64,000 bases of DNA from Actinopolyspora lacussalsi (GTDB lineage: Bacteria > Actinomycetota > Actinomycetes > Mycobacteriales > Pseudonocardiaceae): assembly GCA_030803735.1 (NCBI GenBank), contig JAURUC010000001.1:1311501-1375500 (forward strand). The letters are read 5' to 3'. Below the pieces are notes generated by a model. It ran no database searches and was not told where the DNA came from. It was given only the letters and a program-made list of their open reading frames with translations. Every line of letters begins with the position of its first letter. Positions within the stretch are counted from its first letter, which is position 1. Position numbers and translations under genes: made by a program. This document shows positions 8,204 through 17,264 of the stretch, piece by piece.

Positions 8204-8929
8204 GTGGGTTTGACCATCGAGAGTCGGGCGTCGGAGTCGCCGTGGATCGAGCGAGTGTGGCGCAGCCGTAGTTCTACTGCGGTCTCGAGGATGATGTCGG
8301 TCGCGACCTCGCGAGCGGAGCTGGTGATTTGGCAGCAGCGCGGCCAGGTGAACGTGGCTGTTCGTGGGCCCGAACCGAAAGCGAGCCGAGCCCCGGTTCC
8401 CGTGGATACGACATTCTTCGGAATTGTTTTCGCGCTCGGCACGTCGATGCCGCATCTTCCGACCAGCAGGCTGGTCGACAGCTCGGTGGAGATTCCCGAC
8501 GCGACGAGTGCTTCGTTCTGGCTCAAGGGCGGGTGGTGGTCGCTTCCCACCTACGACAATGCCGAGGCGTTCGTGGAGCGGCTGGTAAGCCAGGATGTGC
8601 TGGGCGCTGATCCGCTCGTGACGGATGTGCTTGCCGGGGCCTCGCCGAAGGTGTCCGAGCGCACCCTCCAGCGGCGCTTCGTGGCTGCGACCGGGCTGAC
8701 CCGTGGCGACGTTCGGCAGATCGATCGTGCCCGGCAGGCTGCGGTACTGCTCCAGGAGGGCGGGTCGGCTCACGACGTGATCGATCGGCTCGGATATTTC
8801 GATCAACCGCACTTGGCACGTTCGTTGAAGCGATATGTCGGGCGGAGCGCGACGCGGTTGCGTCCCTCGGCGGAACCGGACGAGCCGCTGTCGCTGCTGT
8901 ACAAGACGGAAACGTTGGCAAGCGCATAG
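8204..8929 (+). CDS. AraC-family helix-turn-helix regulator
   Basis: The C-terminal third carries an AraC-type double HTH: SERTLQRRFVAATGLTRGD, then GGSAHDVIDRLGYFDQPHLARSLKRYVG. The N-terminal ESPWIERVWRSRS opening resembles small AraC regulators of uncharacterised effector type. GTG 8204 was chosen because GGAAGGGA lies about 10 bases upstream and the IESRASESPWIE block then sits near the N-terminus. GTG 8150 or TTG 8210 are alternatives. It lies 50 bp before a DHFR-like gene on the same strand and may control it. Confidence 0.8.
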   Translation: MGLTIESRASESPWIERVWRSRSSTAVSRMMSVATSRAELVIWQQRGQVNVAVRGPEPKASRAPVPVDTTFFGIVFALGTSMPHLPTSRLVDSSVEIPDATSASFWLKGGWWSLPTYDNAEAFVERLVSQDVLGADPLVTDVLAGASPKVSERTLQRRFVAATGLTRGDVRQIDRARQAAVLLQEGGSAHDVIDRLGYFDQPHLARSLKRYVGRSATRLRPSAEPDEPLSLLYKTETLASA

Positions 8930-8979
8930 CCTCTCGACCGCAACATGTGACTCAGGAACGAGGAATCGGAGAAGAGAGT

Positions 8980-9534
8980 ATGCGCCAGATTGTTTCGAGT
9001 CTGTTCATCTCGCTCGACGGCGTCGTCGAATCGCCGGACCAATGGCAGCACGACTTCGACGAGGAGATGGGCGCGTCGCTGGCCACCACTCTGGAGACCA
9101 CTGACACGGTGCTGCTGGGGAGGGTGACCTGGACCGAGTGGGCCGGGTACTGGCCGTCCTACGACGAGGGGGACGAGGACTCCGAGTTCGCCCGGTGGAT
9201 CAACGGTTCGCCCAAGTACGTCGCTTCAACCACTTTGGACAGCGTCGCGGAGTGGCCGAACAGTTTCCTGCTCGAAGCCGATCTGGCGAGCGCCGTCAAG
9301 GAACTCAAAGCCGCTCCCGGGAAGGGGATCACCGTGGCGGGCAGCCCCGGTCTTGTCGTGTCCCTGTTGGATCGGGGTCTGCTCGACGAGCTGCAGCTGC
9401 TGATTCATCCGGTGATCGCCGGTGGCGGCCGCAGGAAGTTGTTCGCCGACAACAGTCCGTTGCAGAATCTCGAGCTGGTGGATTCCAGTTCGACCAGCAG
9501 CGGCACGATCATCGCCACCTATCGACCGAAGTGA
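8980..9534 (+). CDS. Dihydrofolate reductase family (RibD C-terminal domain) protein
   Basis: A 184-residue RibD-C/DHFR-fold protein. It has the N-terminal LFISLDGVVESPDQW motif, LLGRVTWTEWAGYWP at about 45-59, KYVASTTLD, and the C-terminal LLDELQLLIHPVIAGGGRRKLF. These proteins bind NADPH, and most have no known substrate. ATG 8980 is chosen for its GGAGAAGAG ribosome site and conserved MRQIVSSLF start. A second family member lies convergent at 9659-10267. The two share layout but little close sequence, so they are not a recent duplication. Confidence 0.85.
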   Translation: MRQIVSSLFISLDGVVESPDQWQHDFDEEMGASLATTLETTDTVLLGRVTWTEWAGYWPSYDEGDEDSEFARWINGSPKYVASTTLDSVAEWPNSFLLEADLASAVKELKAAPGKGITVAGSPGLVVSLLDRGLLDELQLLIHPVIAGGGRRKLFADNSPLQNLELVDSSSTSSGTIIATYRPK

Positions 9535-9658
9535 TGAGCACCAGAACGATCACCGTCGTATCGATTCCGCCGGTCGTAGCGGCAGTGGCATGGATCCCAG
9601 CAGCACGCTGCGGCGGATGCGCTTTCTCGCCTGGCGGGGCAGCCGTATTCGAACCTCG

Positions 9659-10267
9659 TCAGAACGAACCGGTGCGCACGCCCCCGGCGCGTTCGTAACT
9701 CGTGACGAGGACACCGTTGCTCGTCGGCGAGGACTTGGCCAGCCGCAGTCCGGTCGGGACCGTCCCGTGTGCGAACAGTCGTTTCCCGCTGCCGAGCAGC
9801 AGCGGGAAAGTCATCAACCGCAGCTCGTCGACCAGGTCGTGTTCCAACAACGTCTGGACGAGTCCGTGACTGCCGTGCACCTGCAGCTCACCCCCGTCCC
9901 GGTGTTTCAGCTCCTCGACGGCGCCCACGACATCGGATCCCAGCAGGGACGCCCCCTCCCAGTCGACCCGCCGCAGCGTCCGCGAGGCGACGTGCTTGGG
10001 ACATGTGTTCAGTGCCCGGGCGACGGTGTCTCCCTCGTCGCGCACGTAGGGCCAGTAGGCGGCGAAGATCTCGTAGGTCCCGCGTCCGAGCAGGAAGTCC
10101 TCGGCCCCGGCGAACCACTCGTCGATCCACCTGCCCAGATCGTCGTCGAAGTAGGGGACGACCCACCCACCGTGCTCGAAGCTCCCCTCCCGGTCCTCTT
10201 CGGGACCACCGGGTGCCTGCATCACACCGTCGAGACTCACGAATGTGGTTACCACCAGTTCACGCAT
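9659..10267 (-). CDS. Dihydrofolate reductase family (RibD C-terminal domain) protein
   Basis: A 202-residue protein of the same fold as 8980-9534. It starts MRELVVTTFVSLDGVMQAPGG, followed by LLGRGTYEIFAAYWP, KHVASRTL, and the C-terminal LVDELRLMTFPLLLGSGKRLF. This version matches the common YjiB-like dihydrofolate-reductase-family group. ATG 10267 is used because the upstream 40 codons are Arg/Pro-rich and not conserved-looking. It is convergent with the first copy, with 124 bp of non-coding DNA between. Substrate unknown. Confidence 0.85.
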   Translation of the reverse strand: MRELVVTTFVSLDGVMQAPGGPEEDREGSFEHGGWVVPYFDDDLGRWIDEWFAGAEDFLLGRGTYEIFAAYWPYVRDEGDTVARALNTCPKHVASRTLRRVDWEGASLLGSDVVGAVEELKHRDGGELQVHGSHGLVQTLLEHDLVDELRLMTFPLLLGSGKRLFAHGTVPTGLRLAKSSPTSNGVLVTSYERAGGVRTGSF

Positions 10268-10403
10268 GAGCAGTCCTGGCTCTCGGGATCGGGGAACCAA
10301 CCGGGCCGGCCGCGACGTGGCCCGGTTCGGTCGATGATTTTCCCTGGACACCCCGATTCTGCCTCCCACCGGCGTTTCCTCGCACACCGAGGAGGTCGCG
10401 ACG

Positions 10404-11048
10404 TCATCCGATCGGGAGCCGTTGGCGGAAGCGGGCTCGCGTGCTGTCGCGAACCTCCTCCTCGGTGACGCCGGGAGCGATGGCGACCAGTTCCAGCCCG
10501 TCCGGGATCACGTCGAGCACCGCCAGATCGGTGATGATCCGGTTGACCACCCCCGAACCGGTCAGCGGCAGCGTGCACTCCTCGACGACCTTCGGGGTTC
10601 CGTCCTTGGCCACGTGATCGGTGAGCACGACGATCCGCCGGGCACCGACTACGAGATCCATGGCACCGCCCATGCCCTTGACCATGGCGCCCGGGATCGT
10701 CCAGTTCGCCAGATCACCGTTCTCACCGACCTGCAGGGCTCCCAGGACGGCGATGTCGATGTGGCCACCGCGCATCATCGCGAACGAGGACGCCGAATCG
10801 AAGTAGCTCGCGCCGGAAGCGACCGTCACGGTCTGCTTTCCCGCGTTGATGAGATCGGCGTCCTCCGCACCCTCCTCCGGGAACGGGCCGAGGCCGAGAA
10901 TGCCGTTCTCGCTCTGCAGCGTCACACGCACGTCGTCGGGGATGTGGTTGGCGACCAGCGTCGGGATACCGATCCCGAGATTGACGTAGTCGCCGTCGCC
11001 GATCTCGGCGGCGGCGAGCTCCGCCATGCGCTCACGGCTCCAGGCCAT
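10404..11048 (-). CDS. scoB: 3-oxoacid CoA-transferase subunit B
   Basis: The 214-residue beta subunit of a succinyl-CoA:3-ketoacid (or 3-oxoadipate) CoA-transferase. The catalytic glutamate is in the SENG motif ([11 protein letters not shown], about residues 46-56), followed by [14 protein letters not shown] and [14 protein letters not shown], all standard for the family. A strong AGGAGGT site precedes the ATG. It is the second gene after scoA on the minus strand, 146 bp apart. The acceptor acid cannot be told from sequence; acetoacetate and 3-oxoadipate are both plausible. Confidence 0.9.
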   Translation of the reverse strand: MAWSRERMAELAAAEIGDGDYVNLGIGIPTLVANHIPDDVRVTLQSENGILGLGPFPEEGAEDADLINAGKQTVTVASGASYFDSASSFAMMRGGHIDIAVLGALQVGENGDLANWTIPGAMVKGMGGAMDLVVGARRIVVLTDHVAKDGTPKVVEECTLPLTGSGVVNRIITDLAVLDVIPDGLELVAIAPGVTEEEVRDSTRARFRQRLPIG

Positions 11049-11194
11049 GGTTACCTCCTGCTCGAAGTTTTCCGGTCGGGTTGTCGGGAGGATCGCTCGG
11101 CGGAACCTTCCACCGGCTCTCGCTCCGGGGACGCGACGTCGGGGAGGTGGTTCGAACGGGCGTGTGCAGCCCCGCGAGCGCTCCGCGGGCCCGG

Positions 11195-11893
11195 TCAGCG
11201 CATCGGACGCACGGTGCGCTTTTCGATGTCCTTGACGCGCGGTTCGGCGCCAACCAGGCGGTCTACGTAAATCCCGGGAGTTACCACCCGCTCCGGATCC
11301 AGGTACCGCCGGTCGAGGTTCTCGGCCTCGACCACGGTGGCTCTTCCGCAGGTCGCCACGACCGGGTTGAAGTTTCGCGCGGCGGCCCGATAGGTGAGAT
11401 TGCCGGCGGGATCGACGGTGTGGGCGTGCACCAGTGCCACGTCGGCGACGATCCCCCGCTCCTGAACGTAGGTCCGCCCGTCGAACTCGGCCGAGGGCTT
11501 TCCCTCCGCCACCGGGGTGCCCACTCCGGCTCGGGTGTAGAACGCCGCGATCCCGGCCCCGCCCGCTCGCAGCCGCTCGGCCAGCGTCCCCTGTGGCGCG
11601 AACTCGACGGCCAGCGTCCCGTCCAGGTACTGCTGGGCGAACAGCTTGTTCTCACCCACGTATGAGGCGATCACCCTGTCCACTTGGCGGTCCTCCAGCA
11701 GCAGCCCGAGGCCCTTGCCGTCGATACCCATGTTGTTGGACACCACCGTCAGACCGGTGACCCCGCTGTCACGGACGGCCTCGATCAGGTCGTTCGGGAT
11801 ACCGCACAGTCCGAAGCCACCGACCGCGACCGTCATCCCGTCCGTGAGCAACCCGGCCAGTGCCTGTCGCGCATCGGTACACAACTCGGACAA
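11195..11893 (-). CDS. scoA: 3-oxoacid CoA-transferase subunit A
   Basis: The alpha subunit carries the family signature [16 protein letters not shown], followed by [39 protein letters not shown] and [17 protein letters not shown] 11893 is chosen because GAGGTGA lies just upstream and the protein then begins, like homologues, about 20 residues before the glycine loop (232 residues). ATG 11950 also has a GGAGAG site and would add 19 residues. It faces the IclR gene at 12046, which probably controls it from the shared 150 bp spacer. Confidence 0.88.
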   Translation of the reverse strand: MSELCTDARQALAGLLTDGMTVAVGGFGLCGIPNDLIEAVRDSGVTGLTVVSNNMGIDGKGLGLLLEDRQVDRVIASYVGENKLFAQQYLDGTLAVEFAPQGTLAERLRAGGAGIAAFYTRAGVGTPVAEGKPSAEFDGRTYVQERGIVADVALVHAHTVDPAGNLTYRAAARNFNPVVATCGRATVVEAENLDRRYLDPERVVTPGIYVDRLVGAEPRVKDIEKRTVRPMR

Positions 11894-12045
11894 CTCGTCA
11901 CCTCGTGATCTCGAGTCCACTGAACGAACAGACGGCAGTAAAAGGGCCATCAGCTCTCCGCCACAAGAATTCACGACGAACGAGCCACGAATCGCTCGCC
12001 GATCGACCACCGCACCGACAGTGCGTCCACTCCGCGAACGCTAGG

Positions 12046-12840
12046 ATGGCGGCCGTGAACGACGGTCCGAACGCCCAGCTGGTCCCCCGGATCGGCTCCG
12101 TGCTGCGCGCGCTCTCCGCCGCCAACGAGGCAGGCGCGGCCACCAGCGAGCTCGCCAGGGCAACCGAACTGCCACGACCGACGGTGCACCGACTGCTCAG
12201 CTCGCTGACCGAAGAGGGATTCGTCGATCGCGACCGTCGAACCGGGCGGTGGTTCCTCGGTCCCGAGCTCTACCTGCTGGGTCAGACCTCGGGCACCCGC
12301 TACGACGTGACGCACCACGCCCGCGCCCACGTGCACCGGCTGGCGGCCAGAACCGGCGAGAGCGCGTTCTTCTCGGCACTTCGGGGCGAGGAAACGGTGT
12401 GCCTTGTCCGGGAGAACGGCGACTTCCCGATCCGTTCGTTCGTGCTCCACGAGGGAGCCCGGTTCCCGCTGGGAGTCGTCTCGGCGGGGCTGGCCCTGCT
12501 CGCTTTTCTCGACGACGCCGAGATCGACGCCTATCTCGGACGCACCGACCTGACCGAGCGGTGGGGCCCGTCGCACTCTCCCGAGGCGGTCCGAGAGCGC
12601 ATCGCCCGCACGCGTCGCGACGGCTACGCCGTCAACCCGGGACTGGTGGTAGAGGGAAGCTGGGGAATGGCCTCGGCCGTCTTCGACCGGTCCGGCCGAC
12701 CCGCTTGGGCACTGACCCTGACCGGTGTCGAGACCCGGTTCCGTCCGGAGCGCCGCCCCGAACTCGGCGCCCTGCTGCTGCACGAGGCCCACGTCCTCGG
12801 CCGCACGCTCGACGTCCCGGAGCACCGGACAGCGCACTGA
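12046..12840 (+). CDS. IclR family transcriptional regulator
   Basis: A 264-residue regulator with an N-terminal winged HTH (GSVLRALSAANEAGAATSEL, PRPTVHRLLSSLTEEGFV) and a C-terminal effector domain. Typical IclR blocks are LRGEETVCLVRENG, FPLGVVSAGLALLAFL and the RRDGYAVNPGLVVEGSWGMASAVFDRSG segment, quoted here by its ends. The ATG at 12046 overlaps no gene; GTG 12055 is an alternative. Because it diverges from the CoA-transferase pair, it is the likely regulator of scoAB, as IclR proteins often govern aromatic or ketoacid catabolism next door. Confidence 0.88.
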   Translation: MAAVNDGPNAQLVPRIGSVLRALSAANEAGAATSELARATELPRPTVHRLLSSLTEEGFVDRDRRTGRWFLGPELYLLGQTSGTRYDVTHHARAHVHRLAARTGESAFFSALRGEETVCLVRENGDFPIRSFVLHEGARFPLGVVSAGLALLAFLDDAEIDAYLGRTDLTERWGPSHSPEAVRERIARTRRDGYAVNPGLVVEGSWGMASAVFDRSGRPAWALTLTGVETRFRPERRPELGALLLHEAHVLGRTLDVPEHRTAH

Positions 12841-12921
12841 GCCGAAACCGCCGCTCGCGACACCGGCGGACCTCGTGCACACCGGCTTGTATACTGCCCT
12901 GTATCCCACTCGAGGAGAGCG

Positions 12922-13632
12922 ATGTCGTCCGGTAAGACCCACGCCGTCTACCTGCGCCTGCGCGAGCTGATCGAGAAGATGGAACTACCGCCCGGGACGC
13001 AGCTGAGCGAGACGAGCCTGGCGGAGCGCCTCGGAGCCTCCCGCACGCCGGTGCGGGAGGCGATTCGACAGCTCTCGCACGAAGGGCTGATCAGTTTCAC
13101 CCCGGGTTCGGGAGCGCGCGTCGCACCGATCTCACTGCACGGTGTCCGGACGTTGTTCGAGTTCCGCATGATCCTGGAGCCCGCGGCCGTGCGGATGGTC
13201 ACCGAGGACGGCCGGAACCGCCCCGAACTGCTCACCGAGTTCACCGAGATCGCAGGTGAACTCGACACCCTGGCCGAACGGATCGAAACGACACCGCACG
13301 CCGAGCTGGCACCGCCCTTCCACCGGCTGACCGAACGGTTCGACCTGGCCATCACCGCCGCATGCCACAACGAGCAGCTCGCCCGGACGATCGCCCACCA
13401 GCGTGGTCAGTCCGCACGGCTGCTCGAAGTCGCGCACTCGGCGACCCGGCGGCTGCCCGGATCCGCGCGCGAACACCGGCGGATGTGCCGTGCGGTGCTC
13501 GACGGCAACGCCGAGGAGGCCGCGGCCACACTCACCGAGCACCTCTCCCGCACGCGGGAGGCGATCATCGAGCAGCTCACCACCGGGATCAACGCGGGCA
13601 CCTTCGACGTCGAGATCGGCCCGACCACGTGA
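12922..13632 (+). CDS. GntR family (FCD-type) transcriptional regulator
   Basis: A 236-residue protein. The N-terminal winged HTH is recognisable in LPPGTQLSETSLAERLGASR and TPVREAIRQLSHEGLI. The FCD ligand domain has LFEFRMILEPAAVRM, FHRLTERFDLAI and EHRRMCRAVLDGNAEEAAATL. An ACTCGAGGAGAGCG ribosome site precedes ATG. The upstream spacer holds TATACT (12890-12895), a possible -10 or part of an operator. Its stop overlaps the MFS start as GTGA, so regulator and transporter form an operon and the transporter substrate is probably related to the effector. Confidence 0.88.
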   Translation: MSSGKTHAVYLRLRELIEKMELPPGTQLSETSLAERLGASRTPVREAIRQLSHEGLISFTPGSGARVAPISLHGVRTLFEFRMILEPAAVRMVTEDGRNRPELLTEFTEIAGELDTLAERIETTPHAELAPPFHRLTERFDLAITAACHNEQLARTIAHQRGQSARLLEVAHSATRRLPGSAREHRRMCRAVLDGNAEEAAATLTEHLSRTREAIIEQLTTGINAGTFDVEIGPTT

Positions 13633-14840
13633 GCCCGACGAGAACGAAGGGCGTCTCGCTCCCGAAGGGCCTCTCCCCGCGACTGGCACTGCTGCTGGTG
13701 TGCGTCGTCTGCACCCAGACCACCCTCAACCTGGCCCGACCACTGATCTCGTACCGCACCATCTCCCTCGGCGGTGGCGAGGTCGCGGTCGGACTCATTA
13801 CGGCCGCCTACGCGGTGCTGTCGCTCGTGGTGGCGTTACCGCTGGGCCGCTACACCGACCGCCACGGCGGAACCGTGCCGGTACTGCTCACCGGAACCTG
13901 CCTGCTCGTCGCCGCCCCGCTGTGGTTGGCGAGTTCGACCTCGCTGCCGGGGGTGACCGTCGGTTCGGCCGTACTCGGCCTGGGGCACATCGTGTTCATG
14001 ATGGGTGGTCAGCGCTTCATCACCACGGTCTCCGCCGACGACGCGCTGGACCGTAACTTCGGCCTGTTCACCGCCGCCGTGTCCGTCGGGCAGATGCTCG
14101 GCCCGCTGGGCTCGGGGCTGCTGCTGGGGCAGGCCTCCGGGGATGCGTTGACCGGGGCGACGAGCGAGGCGTTCCTGGTCGGGGCGATCACGGCCGCCGT
14201 CGGTGTGCTGCCCGCCCTGCTGCTGCGTCGCGGCACTTCCGGTACTACCCGAGTCCCTGAATCCGGCGACCGGCGGGGGACGCTCAGCCTGCTGCGCAGG
14301 CCGGGGATGGCCACCGGATTGTTCACCAGCCTCGCGCTGCTCGGCGCGGTCGACCTGCTCACGGCCTATCTGCCGCTGATCGCCGAGAACCGCGGCATCG
14401 CCCCCGCGCTGGCCGGTGTGCTGCTGGCGGTGCGGTCGGCGGCCTCGATCCTGTCGCGACTGGGGTTGGGGTACCTGGCGGCGCGGTGGCAGCGACGCAC
14501 CCTGATCGTCGCCAGCTGCCTCGGCGCCGGAACGTGCCTGGCACTGGTCACCGCACCCGGGTTGGGAGTGGTGGCGATGGCCGCCGCGCTCGGAATCGGC
14601 GGATTCCTGCTCGGAATCGGCCAACCGCTGACCATGACCGCGGTAGTGCGCACGGCGGGCGCGGCCAACCGCGGTTCCGGACTCGCGCTGCGGCTGTGGA
14701 CCAACCGCGCGGGCCAGGTGGCGCTGCCCGCCTGCGCGAGCGCGGTGTCCGGTTCGCTGGGAGCGGCGAGCGCCCTGCTGTTCGCCGCGGTGTTGCTCCT
14801 CGCCACCGGCGGGCTGGCCCGGTTCGGCCCGGGCGAATGA
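13629..14840 (+). CDS. MFS transporter
   Basis: About 403 residues with roughly 12 hydrophobic helices. The cytoplasmic loop motif after helix 2 is LPLGRYTDRHGG, the classical MFS motif A. Another copy-like motif, GLGYLAARWQRR, follows in the second half. GTG 13629 overlaps the regulator stop (GTGA) and fits the hydrophobic N-terminus. Substrate unknown; export of an organic acid or drug is as likely as import. A GGTCCGGCCGGACC palindrome at 14844-14857 lies 4 bp after the stop and may end the transcript. Confidence 0.85.
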   Translation: MSPTRTKGVSLPKGLSPRLALLLVCVVCTQTTLNLARPLISYRTISLGGGEVAVGLITAAYAVLSLVVALPLGRYTDRHGGTVPVLLTGTCLLVAAPLWLASSTSLPGVTVGSAVLGLGHIVFMMGGQRFITTVSADDALDRNFGLFTAAVSVGQMLGPLGSGLLLGQASGDALTGATSEAFLVGAITAAVGVLPALLLRRGTSGTTRVPESGDRRGTLSLLRRPGMATGLFTSLALLGAVDLLTAYLPLIAENRGIAPALAGVLLAVRSAASILSRLGLGYLAARWQRRTLIVASCLGAGTCLALVTAPGLGVVAMAAALGIGGFLLGIGQPLTMTAVVRTAGAANRGSGLALRLWTNRAGQVALPACASAVSGSLGAASALLFAAVLLLATGGLARFGPGE

Positions 14841-15035
14841 CAGGGTCCGGCCGGACCGCGCTCGCCGCGGTACGGCGATGACAGCACGTTCGTCCCACAG
14901 GGGTGGGGCCGGTTTCGGCAGTGCGGAGGTATGCGATGCGTACGCAACACGAGCGGGGCGGCCAGGGTGCGAAGGCCGTGCCACACCATCACGGGAACAC
15001 GACCTCGCACACCTGGTCCGGCGGCTCCGGCGAGA

Positions 15036-15488
15036 TCAGGAAGAGCCCGCGGGCTGCCGGGTGGCGACATTGATCCGGTTCCAGACGTTGATCGCCGCGA
15101 TCGACAACAGCAGCGACGAGAGTTCCTCCTCGTCGTAGTACTCGGCCGCCCTGTTCCAAACCTCGTCCGGCACGGCCTCGGCACGGTCGGCGATGCGGGT
15201 CACGCACTCGGCGAGTTCCAATGCCGTACGCTCAGCGTCGCTGAAGTACGGCGACTCCCGCCACGCACCGACGCCCCAGATCCGCTCGTCCTTCTCACCG
15301 GACTCCTTGAGCTCTCTGGAGTGCATGTCGACGCACATGCCGCAACCGTTGATCTGGCTGACGCGGAGGTGGATCAACCTGTGGGTGGTTTCGGGTACGG
15401 TGCCCGACTGCGCGACCCTGCCGAGTTCGAGCAGTGCCCGCATGGCGTCGGGCAGCACCATCACGGGGTTGGTCATCCGAGCCTGCAT
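15036..15488 (-). CDS. Carboxymuconolactone decarboxylase/AhpD-like protein, ECF41 partner
   Basis: A 150-residue CMD-domain protein with the redox CxxC-xxxH motif NGCGMCVDMHSRE at about residues 47-59, a form that supports alkylhydroperoxidase-type activity. Further family marks are LRVSQI before it and WNRAAEYYDEEELSSLLL after it. It diverges from an ECF41 sigma factor gene. CMD-domain proteins are the classic targets of ECF41 factors (the C of COE, with oxidoreductases and epimerases). A TGTCACA element in the spacer fits control by that factor. Confidence 0.9.
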   Translation of the reverse strand: MQARMTNPVMVLPDAMRALLELGRVAQSGTVPETTHRLIHLRVSQINGCGMCVDMHSRELKESGEKDERIWGVGAWRESPYFSDAERTALELAECVTRIADRAEAVPDEVWNRAAEYYDEEELSSLLLSIAAINVWNRINVATRQPAGSS

Positions 15489-15501
15489 AATGTCCTCCCG
15501 G

Positions 15502-15529
15502 TGTCACATCCGCCCCGTCGGAGCGGGTC
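15502..15529 (+). promoter_or_regulatory. Candidate ECF41 autoregulatory promoter
   Basis: TGTCACA (15502-15508) followed after 17 bp by GGTC (15526-15529), reading toward the sigma gene. TGTCACA is the -35 sequence known for ECF41 promoters; the known -10 is CGTC, so this one is one base off. Confidence 0.5.
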
Positions 15530-15537
15530 ACAGGGAT

Positions 15538-15564
15538 GACCCATCGGAACGAGAGGTTGTGACA
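15538..15564 (-). promoter_or_regulatory. Candidate ECF41-dependent promoter of the CMD gene
   Basis: On the minus strand TGTCACA (15564 down to 15558) is followed after 16 bp by GGTC (15541 to 15538), 50 bp before the CMD start. Its -35 overlaps the first codons of the sigma gene. Confidence 0.55.
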
Positions 15565-16449
15565 GTGCGGGACGCAGAATTCTGGGCCGCGAGGTTCGAG
15601 GAACACCGTCCACGCCTGCGGGCGATGGCATATCGGATGCTGGGGTCGTTCACCGAGGCCGACGATGCGGTGCAGGAGACCTGGCTGCGAGTCTCACGCG
15701 CGTCGGGCGAGGACGTGGACAACATCGGCGGCTGGCTCACGACGATCGTCTCCCGACAGTGTCTGAACATGCTGCGCGCACGGGCGAACCGACGAGAAGA
15801 ACCGCTGGACGCACGGGTACCCGATCCGGTCGTTGAGTCCGACGACACGGCCGACCCGGCCGAACAGGGTGTCCTCGCCCACTCCGTCGGCCTGGCACTG
15901 CTGGTCGTGCTGGACACGCTGGAACCGGCGGAGCGGCTCGCGTTCGTACTGCACGACATGTTCGCCGTGCCCTTCGAGAAGATCGCCCCGATGGTGGACC
16001 GAACACCGGCGGCGGCTCGAAAGCTCGCCAGCCGAGCCAGGCAGCGGGTCCAGAGGTCGAACCCCACTGGGCAGCCCGACCGCGCACGCCAGCGCGAGAT
16101 CATCGATGCGTGGCTCACGGCCGCACGCGGCGGTGACTTCGCCGGGCTGGTCACACTCCTGCACCCGGACGCCCTACTGCGCGTCGACACCGGAGGTGCC
16201 GGCTCGAAGCTCGTACGAGGCCCTGCCGAGATCGCCGAACAAGCGACGATGTACCGAGCGGCCGGACTGCACGCGCGCTTCGTGGTGGTCAACGGCGATC
16301 CCGGCATCCTGGCCACCAGCAATGGACGACCGACAGCGGTGCTGGCGTTCACGATCAGTGACGGATGGATAGTCGAGATCGATATCCTGACCGATCCGCG
16401 ACGCCTGACGAACGTCACGGGACAAGACCTCGATCGGAAACCGAGCTGA
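15559..16449 (+). CDS. sigJ: ECF41-type RNA polymerase sigma factor with SnoaL-like C-terminal domain (SigJ family)
   Basis: A 296-residue factor, longer than ordinary ECF sigmas because of a C-terminal domain. Region 2 is seen in RAMAYRMLGSFTEADDAVQE and TWLRVSR, region 4 in LEPAERLAFVLHDMFAVPF and EKIAPMVDRTPAAARKLASR. A SnoaL-like domain follows from about residue 175. ECF41 hallmarks are present in variant form: RVPDP for the linker WLPEP motif, DTGGAGSK for DGGGR, and TDPRRL near the end for NPDKL. In this group the C-terminal domain, not an anti-sigma factor, sets activity. GTG 15559 or 15565 is the start. It diverges from its CMD partner. Confidence 0.88.
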   Translation: MTVRDAEFWAARFEEHRPRLRAMAYRMLGSFTEADDAVQETWLRVSRASGEDVDNIGGWLTTIVSRQCLNMLRARANRREEPLDARVPDPVVESDDTADPAEQGVLAHSVGLALLVVLDTLEPAERLAFVLHDMFAVPFEKIAPMVDRTPAAARKLASRARQRVQRSNPTGQPDRARQREIIDAWLTAARGGDFAGLVTLLHPDALLRVDTGGAGSKLVRGPAEIAEQATMYRAAGLHARFVVVNGDPGILATSNGRPTAVLAFTISDGWIVEIDILTDPRRLTNVTGQDLDRKPS

Positions 16450-16696
16450 ACGGGAGTGCGCGAGCTCGTCGAACTGACACCACGAACCGAGCGCACCGCT
16501 ACCCGGGAACGCACCGAGTGGATAACGTGCGCCGAGTCGTGAAATCGATCCGTCTTCGAACGTGGTGAATGTTCAGGGACAACCTCGAGTGCCGCAACAG
16601 TCAGCGGAATGACCGAGCACTACTGTCACGGCAGGGTTAAGTTGGATACGCGGACCGTGGTTCACCAGACCTGCGTCGGACGGATCGGAGGATGCT

Positions 16697-17122
16697 GTGG
16701 AACTCGACGAGGTAAAGGCCGAGACCGCCCGGTTGTCGAACTGGGCGCACATCGCCACGGTCGGACGTGACGGCAATCCGGATGTCGTGCCGATCTGGCC
16801 GGCTTGGCAGAACGACGCGATGTGGATCTCGACCGGTGCGAGATCCGTCAAAGTCCGCAATATCGCTCACAATCCCAACGTCGCCCTGCACTGGCAGGTC
16901 GACGAGAGCGGTGACGGTGTGGAGATATGGGGCACCGCGACCGTGCACACCGACATCGACACCAAACGACGACTCTGGACCGACGTATTCTCCTATGACC
17001 TGAACGACTTCGTCCCCGACGGACCGGAATCTCCGGAAGCGTGCTTCGTGGCAGTCCGGCCCCGCCAAGCCCTCGTACTCAAGCAGTACGGCATGGCAGG
17101 CCGTGACACGTGGCGGGCATGA
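16697..17122 (+). CDS. Pyridoxamine 5'-phosphate oxidase-like (PPOX) family protein
   Basis: A 141-residue split-barrel flavin-binding protein. The barrel pattern is HIATVGRDGNPDVVPIWPAW, then MWISTGARSVKVRNIAHNP and VALHWQ, with GVEIWGTATVHTD in the second half. Such proteins use FMN or F420; small actinobacterial members often reduce quinones or biliverdin. The cofactor cannot be chosen here. GTG 16697 follows GGAGG at good spacing. It stands alone; 16450-16696 upstream shows no gene. Confidence 0.82.
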   Translation: MELDEVKAETARLSNWAHIATVGRDGNPDVVPIWPAWQNDAMWISTGARSVKVRNIAHNPNVALHWQVDESGDGVEIWGTATVHTDIDTKRRLWTDVFSYDLNDFVPDGPESPEACFVAVRPRQALVLKQYGMAGRDTWRA

Positions 17123-17264
17123 CCGGTTCCACGGCCGGAAAGCACAGTTCGCCGCCAAGGTGACAAGCGACGTGGAAACAGCGGAATCCGCCGCCCTTCC
17201 GGCATTGTCCGGGAACGCGCGGCTCCACCACCGCGCCGACACCCGCTGCCCCCTGCCCACCCGA

